From Breznakibacter xylanolyticus (GTDB taxonomy: Bacteria; Bacteroidota; Bacteroidia; Bacteroidales; Marinilabiliaceae), in assembly GCF_003254275.1 (NCBI RefSeq), contig NZ_QKZK01000004.1, positions 150,372-214,371 on the forward strand: DNA of 64,000 nucleotides, given 5' to 3'. Shown in pieces: positions 11,001-19,736 of this stretch. Made by a program: the position numbers and the translations under genes. The notes below the pieces were generated by a model, which had not been told where the DNA came from, made no database searches, and was given only the letters and a program-made list of their open reading frames with translations. The first letter of the stretch is position 1, and each line of letters opens with the position of its first letter.

Positions 11001-11103
11001 CAAACAGCACTGCGATGATTGAAAAAACATACACCCCTACCAGTAACAACAGTTTCTGGATGATGGGTTCATTGATGAATGATGCTTTTTCGGTGGTGCT
11101 CAT
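8011..11103 (-). CDS. Hybrid sensor histidine kinase with two PAS and two receiver domains
   Basis: The 1030-residue membrane kinase has: membrane segment about 17-36, periplasmic sensor of about 195 residues, second membrane segment about 233-252, two PAS domains (about 265-385 and 395-510), HisKA with phospho-acceptor H532 in NMSHEIQTPMNG, HATPase (DSGIGIPQDKIEKIFESF, GGTGLGTSIS), a first receiver-like domain, and a C-terminal receiver with acceptor Asp in LIFMDIQMPVLNG and the KP pair. The usual Arg of the H box (HEIRTPMNG) is Gln here. The first receiver-like domain has only one acidic pocket residue (LLVDNHK) and RP in place of KP, so it may be structural only. Twenty bases separate it from pbpC, which hints at a cell-wall related output; the signal is unknown. 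Confidence 0.93.
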   Translation of the reverse strand: MSTTEKASFINEPIIQKLLLLVGVYVFSIIAVLFVESYFNKRYVVQIQEKIQNQEQKQKIDGFLRENILHLQLNFNRYASVVDPNDLSAIQKNINDLISRSHTYLDILEKGGIVSVVRNVNLPNQDEITEIIEYQPDPSEELIPQVSELKPKLNELKALSNKNAAHLTNLLYLTQTDKTALAKLANDYAAQSTEMFKHIMQLEHIISFSINKQVVYLNNSNINMVRQYNRYKYGSLAFFFLVIMAITAWLIRQVHHLIEKRKQAEANSRKLLLAVEQSPVAIIIADTQGNLEYVNRGFENSSGYSKEEAMAINRPFFLSPEVDNRFLDHVWQTLQEGRNWTGQLSNHRKDGTLFWEKVMISPVFNDNYAISNYIAIKEDVTEVKTLTESLRTSNETMRTITENLPVGVLIVNTDGEIIQFNKSAIKQMGFTSMDEARPMLQGQPAERFFVTTRQDDYTDPVSGVVVITKEEQLTVKENNIYREVLKNTIPVKLNNTNVFLEAFMDITAQKEIQKKEAESNKAKSEFLANMSHEIQTPMNGIIGATDLLTQTRLSREQQNIISIINKSGQNLLNIINDILDFSKIEAGKMKIESYPFNILSTINYLIEQMSFKSDQKGIHLISAVSETIPPIVVGDESRLIQILVNLVGNSVKFTAQGEVVIRAEVIQQMGNHITLHFAIEDSGIGIPQDKIEKIFESFTQADGSTTRKYGGTGLGTSISKMLVELMGGKIWCESPNPNFSWSKDSPGSVFHFNLPFTIEKYDAEWEQRSERFKDVMALLVDNHKTNLLLGKKILNNWGVRTCEANDEKTALEILQQYPDINLLMVDTILLEKKDFSLLIEIGQRFPKLKFIIISSDSKVSTSGSIANDHYVLQRPLKQNTLFNALDKLFAREVNKQMEMDEELFLKNIQGKRILLAEDNVINQKIAEKMLSRLGLTTIIAHNGQEAIDRIVHQGELYDLIFMDIQMPVLNGLDATRQLRSLGVGLPIVAMTANALQGDRDICINAGMDDYVGKPVKMSDLTAVLMKWLRA

Positions 11104-11144
11104 TGATTCCGGAAGGGTTAAAGAGGGTCGAGATGACGAATATA

Positions 11145-11152
11145 CAAAAATA
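11145..11152 (-). promoter_or_regulatory. Candidate -7 box for the hybrid kinase
   Basis: Minus-strand TATTTTTG matches TAnnTTTG exactly, 42 bases upstream of the kinase ATG at 11103 and inside the 90-base gap after the membrane-protein gene. No TTTG was seen at the expected -33 distance, so confidence is limited. Confidence 0.45.
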
Positions 11153-11193
11153 GAAGGTTATTTGAATCGGGTTTTTGGGGACTTGGTATGGAT

Positions 11194-12258
11194 TTATTGA
11201 AGATGAACAAAATGGCGCTTGATCCATCGCGGAATTACAATGGCACCAATGATAAGGTAAGGATAGTAGCTTACCATGCGCCATAAGAGCGCCACCACCG
11301 TTTCGAGCCCTTGGGGGAGGTTGCCGTTGAGGAATTCTTTAAATATCACTTCGGCAAAGCCACTTCCGCCGGGGGTTGGGGTGATGAGCATCATAATCCA
11401 CATGATGAATTGTTTCCCAAACACCATGATGTGTGAAGTACTGTTGAGATAACTGTATCCGAAAAGAAACAAAATCAGTGCATTGACGACCCAATAACGA
11501 GCGGTCCAACTAATGGCCGTGGCTAAAAATGCCTTGAGCCAATTTTTGAACGGCCAGGTTCGGAATTCCAGCGAGGCTTTTATCAGGTCATCGCCCGATT
11601 CTCGCGCCTGCGGGCGCCATTTGCGAATAATGGGCAGCTTGAATATCATTAGCAACAGCCACTTGAGCCCTCTGGGATTGACAAAAAGACCATAAAAAAC
11701 GATGAGCGAATAAATGAGTTTCAGGCTGTATCCTGTGAGGGCGATGATGAAAAAATGGCTCTTGTACCAGATGTCAGCATCACTATCACCAAACGAGAAA
11801 AGTCCCGTGCCTCCAATCAGAAGGATGATTAATGGAAAAGTAATGACGAAATATAGTTCGTCGAGTAGAGAAGTCATCAGCACGATGGCCGAACTGCGTC
11901 CCAGTGTTACCCCCTCTTTGTTAACAAAAAAGATGGCCACACTGGTTCCTCCCACCGCCGAGGGAGTGATGGCCGAGGTAAATTCCCATAGCATCACAAT
12001 ACTCAGGCATTTCTGCCAGCTCAGTTCCCCATTCGAAAGCAATCGTAGGCGCCAGATGTAACCAAAGTCACGTATCACCATCAATAAAAAGGCAAGGAAC
12101 AGAAACACCGATGAAGCCATCGTAATTTCGAGCAGGGAAAAGGCTTTGAAATCGATGTCACGAAATAAGTACACGGTAATGCCGGCTCCAATGAGCAGAG
12201 GCCAAATGATGCGACCCGGCTTGACTTTATTGAGGATTTTCCCTGAGTTATCGACCAT
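11194..12258 (-). CDS. UPF0104 / lysylphosphatidylglycerol synthase transmembrane-domain protein
   Basis: A 354-residue polytopic inner-membrane protein with about eight hydrophobic segments. The block EFTSAITPSAVGGTS and the later LITPTPGGSGFAE are typical of the LPG_synthase_TM (YbhN-like) family, which includes the flippase half of MprF. The cytoplasmic aminoacyl-transferase domain of MprF is absent, so lipid aminoacylation is not predicted; lipid or glycolipid transport is a family-level guess. It lies upstream of, and in the same direction as, the kinase and pbpC, so an envelope-related transcription unit is possible. Confidence 0.85.
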   Translation of the reverse strand: MVDNSGKILNKVKPGRIIWPLLIGAGITVYLFRDIDFKAFSLLEITMASSVFLFLAFLLMVIRDFGYIWRLRLLSNGELSWQKCLSIVMLWEFTSAITPSAVGGTSVAIFFVNKEGVTLGRSSAIVLMTSLLDELYFVITFPLIILLIGGTGLFSFGDSDADIWYKSHFFIIALTGYSLKLIYSLIVFYGLFVNPRGLKWLLLMIFKLPIIRKWRPQARESGDDLIKASLEFRTWPFKNWLKAFLATAISWTARYWVVNALILFLFGYSYLNSTSHIMVFGKQFIMWIMMLITPTPGGSGFAEVIFKEFLNGNLPQGLETVVALLWRMVSYYPYLIIGAIVIPRWIKRHFVHLQ

Positions 12259-12315
12259 TGAGATGTGTTTGCTGATGGGAGACTAAGGTAATTGAATCGG
12301 CCGAAACTAAAAAAC

Positions 12316-12346
12316 AAAAAACCGGATCAATTACTTGACCCGGTTT
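12316..12346 (-). terminator. Terminator of tRNA-Ala
   Basis: On the minus strand AAAACCGGGTCAA pairs with TTGATCCGGTTTT (one mismatch) and is followed by a T-rich tract, directly after the CCA end of the tRNA. Confidence 0.8.
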
Positions 12347-12423
<77 letters not shown>

Positions 12424-12930
12424 TTTTTGCGTTTGCGATGCAAAGATATATCTTTTTCCTTTCCTCCAACATCGGGCCTCAAAAAAATGGTGTTTTTTTT
12501 ACGCTCCATGGGGCGATGTCTTTATAATCAGCTATTTGGTGTTGGGCGTTTGGGGTTGCGTTGATGAGGTTTTTGTCTGTCATCGTTCGAATGAGAAATA
12601 AATTTGACTACATTTACTTGTTAATCAAATTGGAATTGGTTATGCGTGAGGATCTCTATTGCTCATCGAATTTATCCATTGTTGTACGATTGATTTAATT
12701 GTGACAGAATAGAAACACGTCTGAAATGGGTAAACCAAACAATTGAATTGCTGACATATTAAATGTGACACATCTAAAAAATGGTATGAAGCGGCATATT
12801 ATTTAATTCAGTGTTACTTGGTGCTTACTCCGTGTAATAAAACATTGTTTCACTGAGTTACACAATGGAGAATCGCAGAGTTTCACGGAGTAGACGAACC
12901 CTTTATTCGAATTAATACTTTTTTAAACAC
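12424..12930. other. Intergenic region upstream of the M28 peptidase
   Basis: No gene is seen. The segment 12850-12897 (CACTGAGTTACACAATGG, then CGCAGAGTTTCACGGAG) resembles the CACAGAG/GCAGAG-type sequence recurring in repeat family R1/R2. No exact promoter match was found near the downstream start. Confidence 0.45.
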
Positions 12931-14379
12931 ATGAAAAACCTACACACTATCCACATTTTGTTGATGTTAGCCATATCGACGACATTGGTTGGTCAAAAGC
13001 TGCCACGTCAATTGCTGAAAGGCGTGCAAATTGAATCGATGACTCGCGATTTGGCCGTGCTGACCTCCGATAGTCTGGAGGGGCGAAATACCCGAGAACC
13101 GGGCGCCGAGAAAGCTGCACGATACATTGAGTCGCGTTACCAAAAAATGGGCTTGAAACCCTATGATGGGCAATCGTATCGGCAACGTTTCGATTTGTGG
13201 AAAACAAGTTGGCAACCTGTTCGTTTGTCGGTTCGCGGTCAGATTATTGCCGACTCGCTCATTACCTATTTGGGACGCGTGCCTCAAAATGACATGATAA
13301 ACAGGGATTTGGTGTATGTGGGCGATGCCGGTGATTCTTTGTTGTCGGGCATCGATCTCACTGACAAGATTGCCCTGGTGGCCATGTCGGACATGAAGGT
13401 CTCGTATCGTCTTAAGTCGAAACTGGAAGCTGCGGGTGCTTGGGGTATTTTTGCTTTTAACCCGTCGTCACCTTCGCAGTATATGCAAATACGCACCAAT
13501 TATCTTAAATATCTGAATGCGCTCAATGCCTCCTCTGTTCGTCCTGAAACAGCCACCTCGGGTTCTCGTTTTTACATACTATCCAATGAAGCTGTGATGC
13601 TTTTAACTGGTTGGTCTTCTTTGCAATTGACATCTTGTGAGGGGCGTGAGGAATTGCCGGATTCATTCGCTGTTCCTGTTCAATTGCAAACAGCCATGAG
13701 CGTGGAACCGGTGCCGGCATGGAACATCATTGGGGTGATCCCCGGCAAGGGTGTCGATAAACAAACCATCGCCCTGACTGCACATTACGATCATGTGGGA
13801 CGCGACCAAAATGGTGAAATCTGCCGTGGTGCCGATGACAATGCCAGTGGCGTAGCCGCTATTTTGCAAGTGGCCGATGTCATGACCCGAAAGGGCAAGC
13901 AACCTTATCACGACATCATGGTTGTGGCCTTCAGTGGTGAAGAAATTGGGTTGATAGGGTCGGCGTACTTTACCAATCATCCTCCGGTGGAGCGTTTTTT
14001 AGCCAATGTGAACATCGATATGATTGGCCGGCAGGATACGCTGGGGCACGACAATTACGTGTACATTCTGGGAGCCGATAAAACACCCTGGCTCGATTCG
14101 CTGCATCGTTCCATCAACGAACAGACAGTAAATCTTGTGCTTGACGGTCATTATGCCCACGAAACCGGTTCTTCGAGCCTGATGAACCGTTCTGACCATT
14201 TTCATTTTTACCGTCAGGACATCCCGGTCATTGCTTTTTTCAGTGGCCTGCATGGCGACTACCACACGCCCCGCGATACCATGGATAAGCTTGATTTGGA
14301 ATTGATGGCCAAACGCATCAGGCTGGTTTTGGGAACTGTTTATCAAATGGCTGTGCAGCCCGATTTGAGCAGTCATTGA
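12931..14379 (+). CDS. Secreted M28 family zinc aminopeptidase
   Basis: The 482-residue protein begins with a signal peptide (about residues 1-22, ending LVGQ), so it is exported. The M28 core shows the co-catalytic zinc pattern: H285 in TAHYDHVG, the bridging Asp in GADDNASGVAA, the general base and metal ligand in SGEEIGLIGS, Asp in NIDMIGR, and a late His in GDYHTPRDTMDK. A PA-like inserted domain occupies about residues 110-250 (ALVAMSDMKVSYRLKSKLE). Family members release N-terminal residues from peptides; a role in periplasmic or outer-membrane peptide utilisation is inferred. No operon partner is obvious. Confidence 0.92.
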   Translation: MKNLHTIHILLMLAISTTLVGQKLPRQLLKGVQIESMTRDLAVLTSDSLEGRNTREPGAEKAARYIESRYQKMGLKPYDGQSYRQRFDLWKTSWQPVRLSVRGQIIADSLITYLGRVPQNDMINRDLVYVGDAGDSLLSGIDLTDKIALVAMSDMKVSYRLKSKLEAAGAWGIFAFNPSSPSQYMQIRTNYLKYLNALNASSVRPETATSGSRFYILSNEAVMLLTGWSSLQLTSCEGREELPDSFAVPVQLQTAMSVEPVPAWNIIGVIPGKGVDKQTIALTAHYDHVGRDQNGEICRGADDNASGVAAILQVADVMTRKGKQPYHDIMVVAFSGEEIGLIGSAYFTNHPPVERFLANVNIDMIGRQDTLGHDNYVYILGADKTPWLDSLHRSINEQTVNLVLDGHYAHETGSSSLMNRSDHFHFYRQDIPVIAFFSGLHGDYHTPRDTMDKLDLELMAKRIRLVLGTVYQMAVQPDLSSH

Positions 14380-14690
14380 TATAGATCATGGTTTGTGATT
14401 GAATGATGTGTTCCTTCATTGGTTTTAAAGAAAAGTATCATGTCATCCATATTGCTTGTGCTAATGGTTGTCTTGCATATTGTTGTTTGGCCAATGTTAT
14501 AAATATCAACACATTATCGTTTGCATATTCAATCATGGGTGTAGAATGTTGAATTTTTCACGTCAATGCATCTCATTACTGTTCATTCACCCGTTTATTT
14601 GTTATTTTTATCCGATAGAGCTCAAGCTGTGAAATCTGTGTTTTTTCAGGTATGAGCTCTTTGGGGTTGGTAACACATTCAGGTCAATAT
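14380..14690. other. Intergenic region upstream of rsgA
   Basis: About 310 AT-rich bases without a gene, clear hairpin or consensus promoter. An in-frame extension of rsgA begins at 14652 but is not family-like. Confidence 0.4.
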
Positions 14691-15620
14691 ATGAGCAGAG
14701 CAGAAGGAATCGTCATAAAGTCAACCGGCAGCTGGTATTTGGTGAAACAGGCCGATGGCTCGGTGATTAATTGCCGCATCAAGGGAAAAATGCGGATGGA
14801 TGATATTAAGAGCACAAACCCTGTTGCCGTGGGTGACTTGGTGGAGTGGGAACCCGAAGAAGAGGGCAATGGCGTGATTGCAGAAATTCGCCAAAGGAAG
14901 AATTACATCATCCGGAGAGCCACGAACTTGTCAAAACAGTCGCACATCATTGCGGCTAACATTGATCAAGCCATCCTGATGGTGACCATCAATTATCCCG
15001 TAACGACGAGCATTTTCATCGACCGATTTTTAGCTTCGGCTGAGGCTTATCGCATTCCGGTTGTGATTGTGTTTAATAAGATTGACCGTTTTGACCACAA
15101 ACACATGAAGGAGTTGGAGGCGATTCGGAGTATCTACACCGAAATTGGTTACGAAACAATTCTGTTATCGGCCAAAAAACAGGAAGATATCACCGAGTTT
15201 TCCGATTTGTTGACCAACAAGGTGAGTGTAATTGCGGGTCATAGTGGGGTTGGTAAATCGACACTTATCAATCGTATTGAACCCGGTTTAAACCTTAAAA
15301 CTTCCGAAATATCTGATGCTCATCACAGTGGCAAGCACACCACAACTTTTGCCGAGATGCACCCTTTGCGTCAGGGGGGGTATATCATTGATACGCCGGG
15401 TATCAGAGGTTTTGGATTGTATGACATGGCGGAAAACGAGTTGCACCATTATTTCAGAGAAATTTTTGCAGCTTCATCTGCTTGTCAATACAACAATTGT
15501 ACGCACGTGCAGGAGCCCGGATGTGCCGTGAAGCGCTTGGTAGCTGAGGGTGCCATTGCTGCGAGTCGTTACAACAATTATGTGAACATTTTTTTAAATA
15601 AAGACGAAAAATACCGATAG
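14691..15620 (+). CDS. rsgA: Small ribosomal subunit biogenesis GTPase RsgA
   Basis: RsgA is a circularly permuted GTPase that checks late 30S maturation. The 309-residue protein shows an N-terminal OB fold (GIVIKSTGSWYLV; VGDLVEWEP), then the permuted G motifs: FNKIDRF (G4) before GHSGVGKST (G1, about 183-191), DTPGIRGFG (G3), and a C-terminal zinc motif (ACQYNNCTHVQEPGCAVK). The frame begins at 14652, but ATG 14691 gives the usual start MSRAEGIVIKSTGSWY. The next gene, a hybrid kinase, starts 35 bp downstream and could be co-transcribed. Confidence 0.96.
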   Translation: MSRAEGIVIKSTGSWYLVKQADGSVINCRIKGKMRMDDIKSTNPVAVGDLVEWEPEEEGNGVIAEIRQRKNYIIRRATNLSKQSHIIAANIDQAILMVTINYPVTTSIFIDRFLASAEAYRIPVVIVFNKIDRFDHKHMKELEAIRSIYTEIGYETILLSAKKQEDITEFSDLLTNKVSVIAGHSGVGKSTLINRIEPGLNLKTSEISDAHHSGKHTTTFAEMHPLRQGGYIIDTPGIRGFGLYDMAENELHHYFREIFAASSACQYNNCTHVQEPGCAVKRLVAEGAIAASRYNNYVNIFLNKDEKYR

Positions 15621-15655
15621 CCTGATCTTGCATAACCCTAGCCCCTTTGTTGCTT

Positions 15656-18451
15656 ATGAAGAAAATTATCCCTGTTGCCCTGGTAACATTGTCGTTGTTG
15701 TTTGTACTGAATGTTGTGTTTTATCAGCGTATGTTTCATCGGCAATGTGAGATCGTAGAACAGGAGCTTCAAGCGGATCTCGATCAGGTCCTATCTGCCT
15801 TGATGGGAGAAGTCGCACTACAGAGGGATGGCAGTTTCATGATAACTCCGGCTGAACTGGATATATTGATCCATCAGCCCAATCATGCTGAATTGGTGCG
15901 CGATCGGTTAGATATTTATTTCCGAACACGTGGCTTATATATCAAACAACTTCGTTTTATTTCTGCGAAGGATGTTTGTTATACCCTAACCCGATCATCT
16001 TCCAGTGCCCTGCCTGTTCATTCCGTTGAACAGCAATATTCAGAAAGTCATAAACCATTTGGTGTTTATGTAGATGTTGAAATTCAGAAGGTAGAGTGGC
16101 GTTTCCCGATGGTTGAAAGTCTTCCAAATCAGGGTTTCATTGAAGTGAGTTACCCTTTGGATGTTTTCTTTAAACGGGCAACGCAACAACTGCATGACCA
16201 CCAATTGTTGTGGGTTGAAAGTGAGGACGGGCAGGTGATATTTTCATCGGAGAACTTTGGTCATGGGAAAATTTCGGAGAACCGTGTGCCCTTAATTTCT
16301 GATGGTTGCGGAGCGTTGCATGAAATTACAGTTCAACGCGCGACGCAGACGCAAAGCTACTATGCACTCCGACGTCCCATCGCGGGCATAGGACCCGGAT
16401 GTGTGGCCGTATTATCGGTTCCACGCCAGGTGGTGATGGAGATGGTCAACGAAAACACCTTGTGGATAATTGGGATTTCAATTTTTATGGCGGTGATGGT
16501 CATTACCGGCTTTATGGTGCATTTTTATCGGATGGTGCAACATCGGGCTCGTGCCCGCATCTCCCTCGAAGGTGTGCGAAAGGTTATTTATTACCTCCCT
16601 TTAGGGGTTATCATGCTCGATCATAAAAAGAAAATTCTTCAGGTAAACCGATGGTTGTTGCAATTGGTTGAGATTGAAGACGAAGATTTTTTTATCAGCC
16701 AACAGGTCACCCCTGAGCTGGTATTTAGTCGTGTCACCATTGTTGATGCTGTTCACTACAGTGATGTCTCATCTAAATATGTTATTCGCAAATCTGATGG
16801 TCGTGAAGTGGTGATTTTGAATGAAAAAATCCCAATGTACGTTCAGTTCGAGAAATGTTGGGTGGATAGTTATATGATGCTTTCCGAAGAATCGGCACCC
16901 GTTGTGAACCGAAGTGCTCAAAACATTTTCGTGGCCAACATTAGTCATGAACTGCGCACGCCTCTTAATGGCATCATTGGCATGATTGACCTGCTTTCGC
17001 AAAGTCGTGCCGATACCGGTGACGCTGAGATATTGACTTTGCTTAAACGATCGAGTGATACATTATTAAGCCTGATTAATGACATTCTTGACTTTTCAAA
17101 AATTCAGTCCGGAAAGTTTGAAATTGAGGCCATCCCTTTTGACCTTAGTTCCGAATTCATCGAAACCATCCGTTCATTTGAACCCAGGGCTCAGGAACGC
17201 GGGCTTGCATTGACCTGGCATGTCGAGGGGGCATTGCCCGAAGATTTTGTGGGAGACCCCATCCGTTTGCGTCAGGTTTTAAATAATTTGTTGTCCAATG
17301 CCCTGAAGTTTACACCACGTGGGCAGGTGCACGTGAGTGTAGAACCCACCCGGATGCTCAATGGTAACCCGGGATTGCTCTTTTCGGTGAAAGATAGCGG
17401 TATTGGCATTGCAAAGGAAAAGCAACGCGACATCTTTAAGTCGTTTCAACAGGCCGACGAGAGTACCACCCGAAAGTATGGCGGTACCGGGTTGGGAACC
17501 ACCATTGCCAAGGAGTTGGTTCATTTGATGGGGGGCGAAATTTGGGTGAATAGTCCCGTCAAGTGGGAGATGACCTGTGAATACCCAGGGAGTGAATTTT
17601 GTTTTACGTTGCCCATACGTACCATGCGTCATTTGAAAAATATTCCGGTAGACACTATCACCGATTTTCGACATCTGCGGTGCGTGATTGTGACCGATGA
17701 TGTCATGCAGGTACAGATTATGCACAGTAATGCCAGTGCCCTTCATATCGATTGCCGGATTATGTCGCCCACGCAGGAAACCATCGACATGCTTCGTACC
17801 AGCCGTCGTTTTCATTTGTTGGTCATTGACAATCGCCCCGATTTTGACGGCCTGGTTTTCCTTCAGGAACTGTATAATCATCATTTGCATCGCAATTACA
17901 TCATACTGTTTCAGAGCAACGATCAGCAAAACACCAATACGGGCGTTGCTCGTCGTTTGGGTGCCGATGCCTATCTTCGTAAGCCGGTTAAATTGGTGGT
18001 GTTTCGGGATTTTCTTTTAAAACATTTTCCTCATATCGAGAATCGGGTGAAAGTAGATGCCGCTGAATGGTCGCATCATGCCCTGAGAATTTTGGTGGCT
18101 GAAGATAATTTATTGAACCAGAAAGTGATTCACAATCTGTTTCAGAAGTTGGGTTTTGATATTGATGTGGCTACAAACGGGCAAGAGGCCGTTGATTTGG
18201 TTCTTGATAAGCAGCACGACATTGTTTTTATGGATGTGTATATGCCTGTCATGGATGGCATTGAAGCTTCGCTGAAGTTAAAGAAACACCACTATCGGGG
18301 AACCATTGTTGCCATGACCGCAAGTAACGATGTGGGAGAACGTCGTCGTGCCCTTGATGCCGGCATGGATGACTTCATCAGTAAACCGGCTCGCCTCGAC
18401 GACATTCAGCGAATGTTGGTTAAGTGGTGCAGTCGGGTTTCTCAAGCTTAA
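15656..18451 (+). CDS. Hybrid sensor histidine kinase with two receiver domains
   Basis: The 931-residue protein has a membrane segment at about 4-24, a periplasmic region of about 240 residues, a second membrane segment (TLWIIGISIFMAVMVITGF, about 263-285), a PAS-like region, HisKA with H431 in NISHELRTPLNG, HATPase (DSGIGIAKEKQRDIFKSF, GGTGLGTTIA), and two receivers. Receiver 1 keeps an acidic pair (VTDD), a candidate acceptor (LLVIDNRPD) and KP; receiver 2 is canonical (VAEDN, FMDVYMPVMDG, SKPA). A TTG three codons upstream is possible, but ATG 15656 is preferred. The output partner is unknown: no response regulator gene is adjacent. The architecture resembles the kinase at 8011-11103, suggesting related but separately evolving paralogues. 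Confidence 0.92.
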   Translation: MKKIIPVALVTLSLLFVLNVVFYQRMFHRQCEIVEQELQADLDQVLSALMGEVALQRDGSFMITPAELDILIHQPNHAELVRDRLDIYFRTRGLYIKQLRFISAKDVCYTLTRSSSSALPVHSVEQQYSESHKPFGVYVDVEIQKVEWRFPMVESLPNQGFIEVSYPLDVFFKRATQQLHDHQLLWVESEDGQVIFSSENFGHGKISENRVPLISDGCGALHEITVQRATQTQSYYALRRPIAGIGPGCVAVLSVPRQVVMEMVNENTLWIIGISIFMAVMVITGFMVHFYRMVQHRARARISLEGVRKVIYYLPLGVIMLDHKKKILQVNRWLLQLVEIEDEDFFISQQVTPELVFSRVTIVDAVHYSDVSSKYVIRKSDGREVVILNEKIPMYVQFEKCWVDSYMMLSEESAPVVNRSAQNIFVANISHELRTPLNGIIGMIDLLSQSRADTGDAEILTLLKRSSDTLLSLINDILDFSKIQSGKFEIEAIPFDLSSEFIETIRSFEPRAQERGLALTWHVEGALPEDFVGDPIRLRQVLNNLLSNALKFTPRGQVHVSVEPTRMLNGNPGLLFSVKDSGIGIAKEKQRDIFKSFQQADESTTRKYGGTGLGTTIAKELVHLMGGEIWVNSPVKWEMTCEYPGSEFCFTLPIRTMRHLKNIPVDTITDFRHLRCVIVTDDVMQVQIMHSNASALHIDCRIMSPTQETIDMLRTSRRFHLLVIDNRPDFDGLVFLQELYNHHLHRNYIILFQSNDQQNTNTGVARRLGADAYLRKPVKLVVFRDFLLKHFPHIENRVKVDAAEWSHHALRILVAEDNLLNQKVIHNLFQKLGFDIDVATNGQEAVDLVLDKQHDIVFMDVYMPVMDGIEASLKLKKHHYRGTIVAMTASNDVGERRRALDAGMDDFISKPARLDDIQRMLVKWCSRVSQA

Positions 18452-18498
18452 TGAGTGTATCACCCTTTGTCAACATATTTGTATAGACTTTTTCAATC

Positions 18499-19656
18499 AT
18501 GAGTTTTTATTCCCGAAAAAAACGGTGGAAATATTTTTTGTTGTTGACGGCTCTTTTTATTGGTGGGTTTACCCTATGGTACACCAATGGGTTGGTCGAG
18601 ATTATTAAGCAGGATGAGCACCGAAAGATGGAGATTTGGGCTGAAGCCATTCGTGTTCTCACGGTGTCGGACGGAAGTGAGAGCGCCCCAATGATGAACT
18701 TGATTAACAAGGTGATTGCTGAGAATCGCACCATTCCGGTGATTCTGATTGACCATGCAGGCCAAGTTCTCTCGTACAACAACCTGGATGCCGGACGTGA
18801 AAACGATGTGCAGTATCTGATGAAAGAGCTTGAGGCCATGAAACATCATGGTGATCATATCTTTATTGATTTGGGCGAAGGGGAAATACAATATTTGTAT
18901 TATCGCGATTCGGTGCTGCTTCAGCAGTTAAAATGGTTTCCGATGGTGCAGATGCTGGTCGTGGCCGTGTTTATTATTGTAGCCTATATGGTATTCAGTG
19001 GTACGCGCAAGGCTGAGCAGGATCAGGTATGGGTGGGTATGGCTAAAGAAACGGCTCATCAGTTGGGTACCCCTACTTCTTCGTTACTGGCTTGGGTCGA
19101 TTTGTTGAAAATGAAGCAGGTAGAGCCCGATTTGGTGGGAGAGATGGCCAAGGATGTGGAGCGTTTGCGCATCATCACCGATCGGTTTTCAAAAATCGGC
19201 ACTCAGGGTGATATGCAAATGCTTGTGTTAAGCCAAACCATTGGAGCAACGTTGGACTATCTGAAAAAGCGAACTTCTTCTCAGGTTCATTTTCACCTCA
19301 ATGAGGGTGATGCATGTTATCAAGCGTTCATTAATCCGGTTCTTTTTGAGTGGGTTATCGAAAATCTTTGCAAAAATGCCCTTGATGCCATGGGTGGGAA
19401 GGGTGATATTACCATCTCGCTTTCTGATCACAAACAATTCGTGTGCATTGACGTGAAAGACACCGGGAAAGGCATCCCCCGGCATCGTTTCAAAACGGTG
19501 TTTCAACCCGGTTATACGACAAAAAAACGGGGTTGGGGATTGGGTTTGACATTGGTGAAGCGCATTGTTGAGCAATATCATAAGGGTAAGATATTTGTGG
19601 CGAGCTCTCAACCGGGTGAAGGATCCACTTTTCGTATTCTTTTGCGAAAAGGTTGA
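18499..19656 (+). CDS. Membrane sensor histidine kinase, orphan
   Basis: The 385-residue protein has two membrane segments (about 11-30 and 150-170) flanking a periplasmic loop of about 115 residues, then a HisKA-like region with H187 in KETAHQLGTPTSSLLAW and an HATPase domain (NLCKNALDAMGG, DTGKGIPRHRF, GWGLGLTLVKRIV). The H box AHQLGTP departs from the usual SHELRTP. No receiver is fused and no response regulator gene is adjacent, so the partner must be encoded elsewhere or shared. It starts 47 bp after the hybrid kinase, same strand, so the two kinases may form one transcript. Confidence 0.9.
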   Translation: MSFYSRKKRWKYFLLLTALFIGGFTLWYTNGLVEIIKQDEHRKMEIWAEAIRVLTVSDGSESAPMMNLINKVIAENRTIPVILIDHAGQVLSYNNLDAGRENDVQYLMKELEAMKHHGDHIFIDLGEGEIQYLYYRDSVLLQQLKWFPMVQMLVVAVFIIVAYMVFSGTRKAEQDQVWVGMAKETAHQLGTPTSSLLAWVDLLKMKQVEPDLVGEMAKDVERLRIITDRFSKIGTQGDMQMLVLSQTIGATLDYLKKRTSSQVHFHLNEGDACYQAFINPVLFEWVIENLCKNALDAMGGKGDITISLSDHKQFVCIDVKDTGKGIPRHRFKTVFQPGYTTKKRGWGLGLTLVKRIVEQYHKGKIFVASSQPGEGSTFRILLRKG

Positions 19657-19736
19657 TAATTGAGCTGAAACCATTTATCTTGGGATGCGTATCAATCATT
19701 TTTTATAACAGCTATTTTATACTAAAATCCTTGACG

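Noticed and set aside
17279..17929. A 216-codon minus-strand frame
   Set aside because: It lies wholly inside the kinase gene in an antisense phase and shows no protein-family features.
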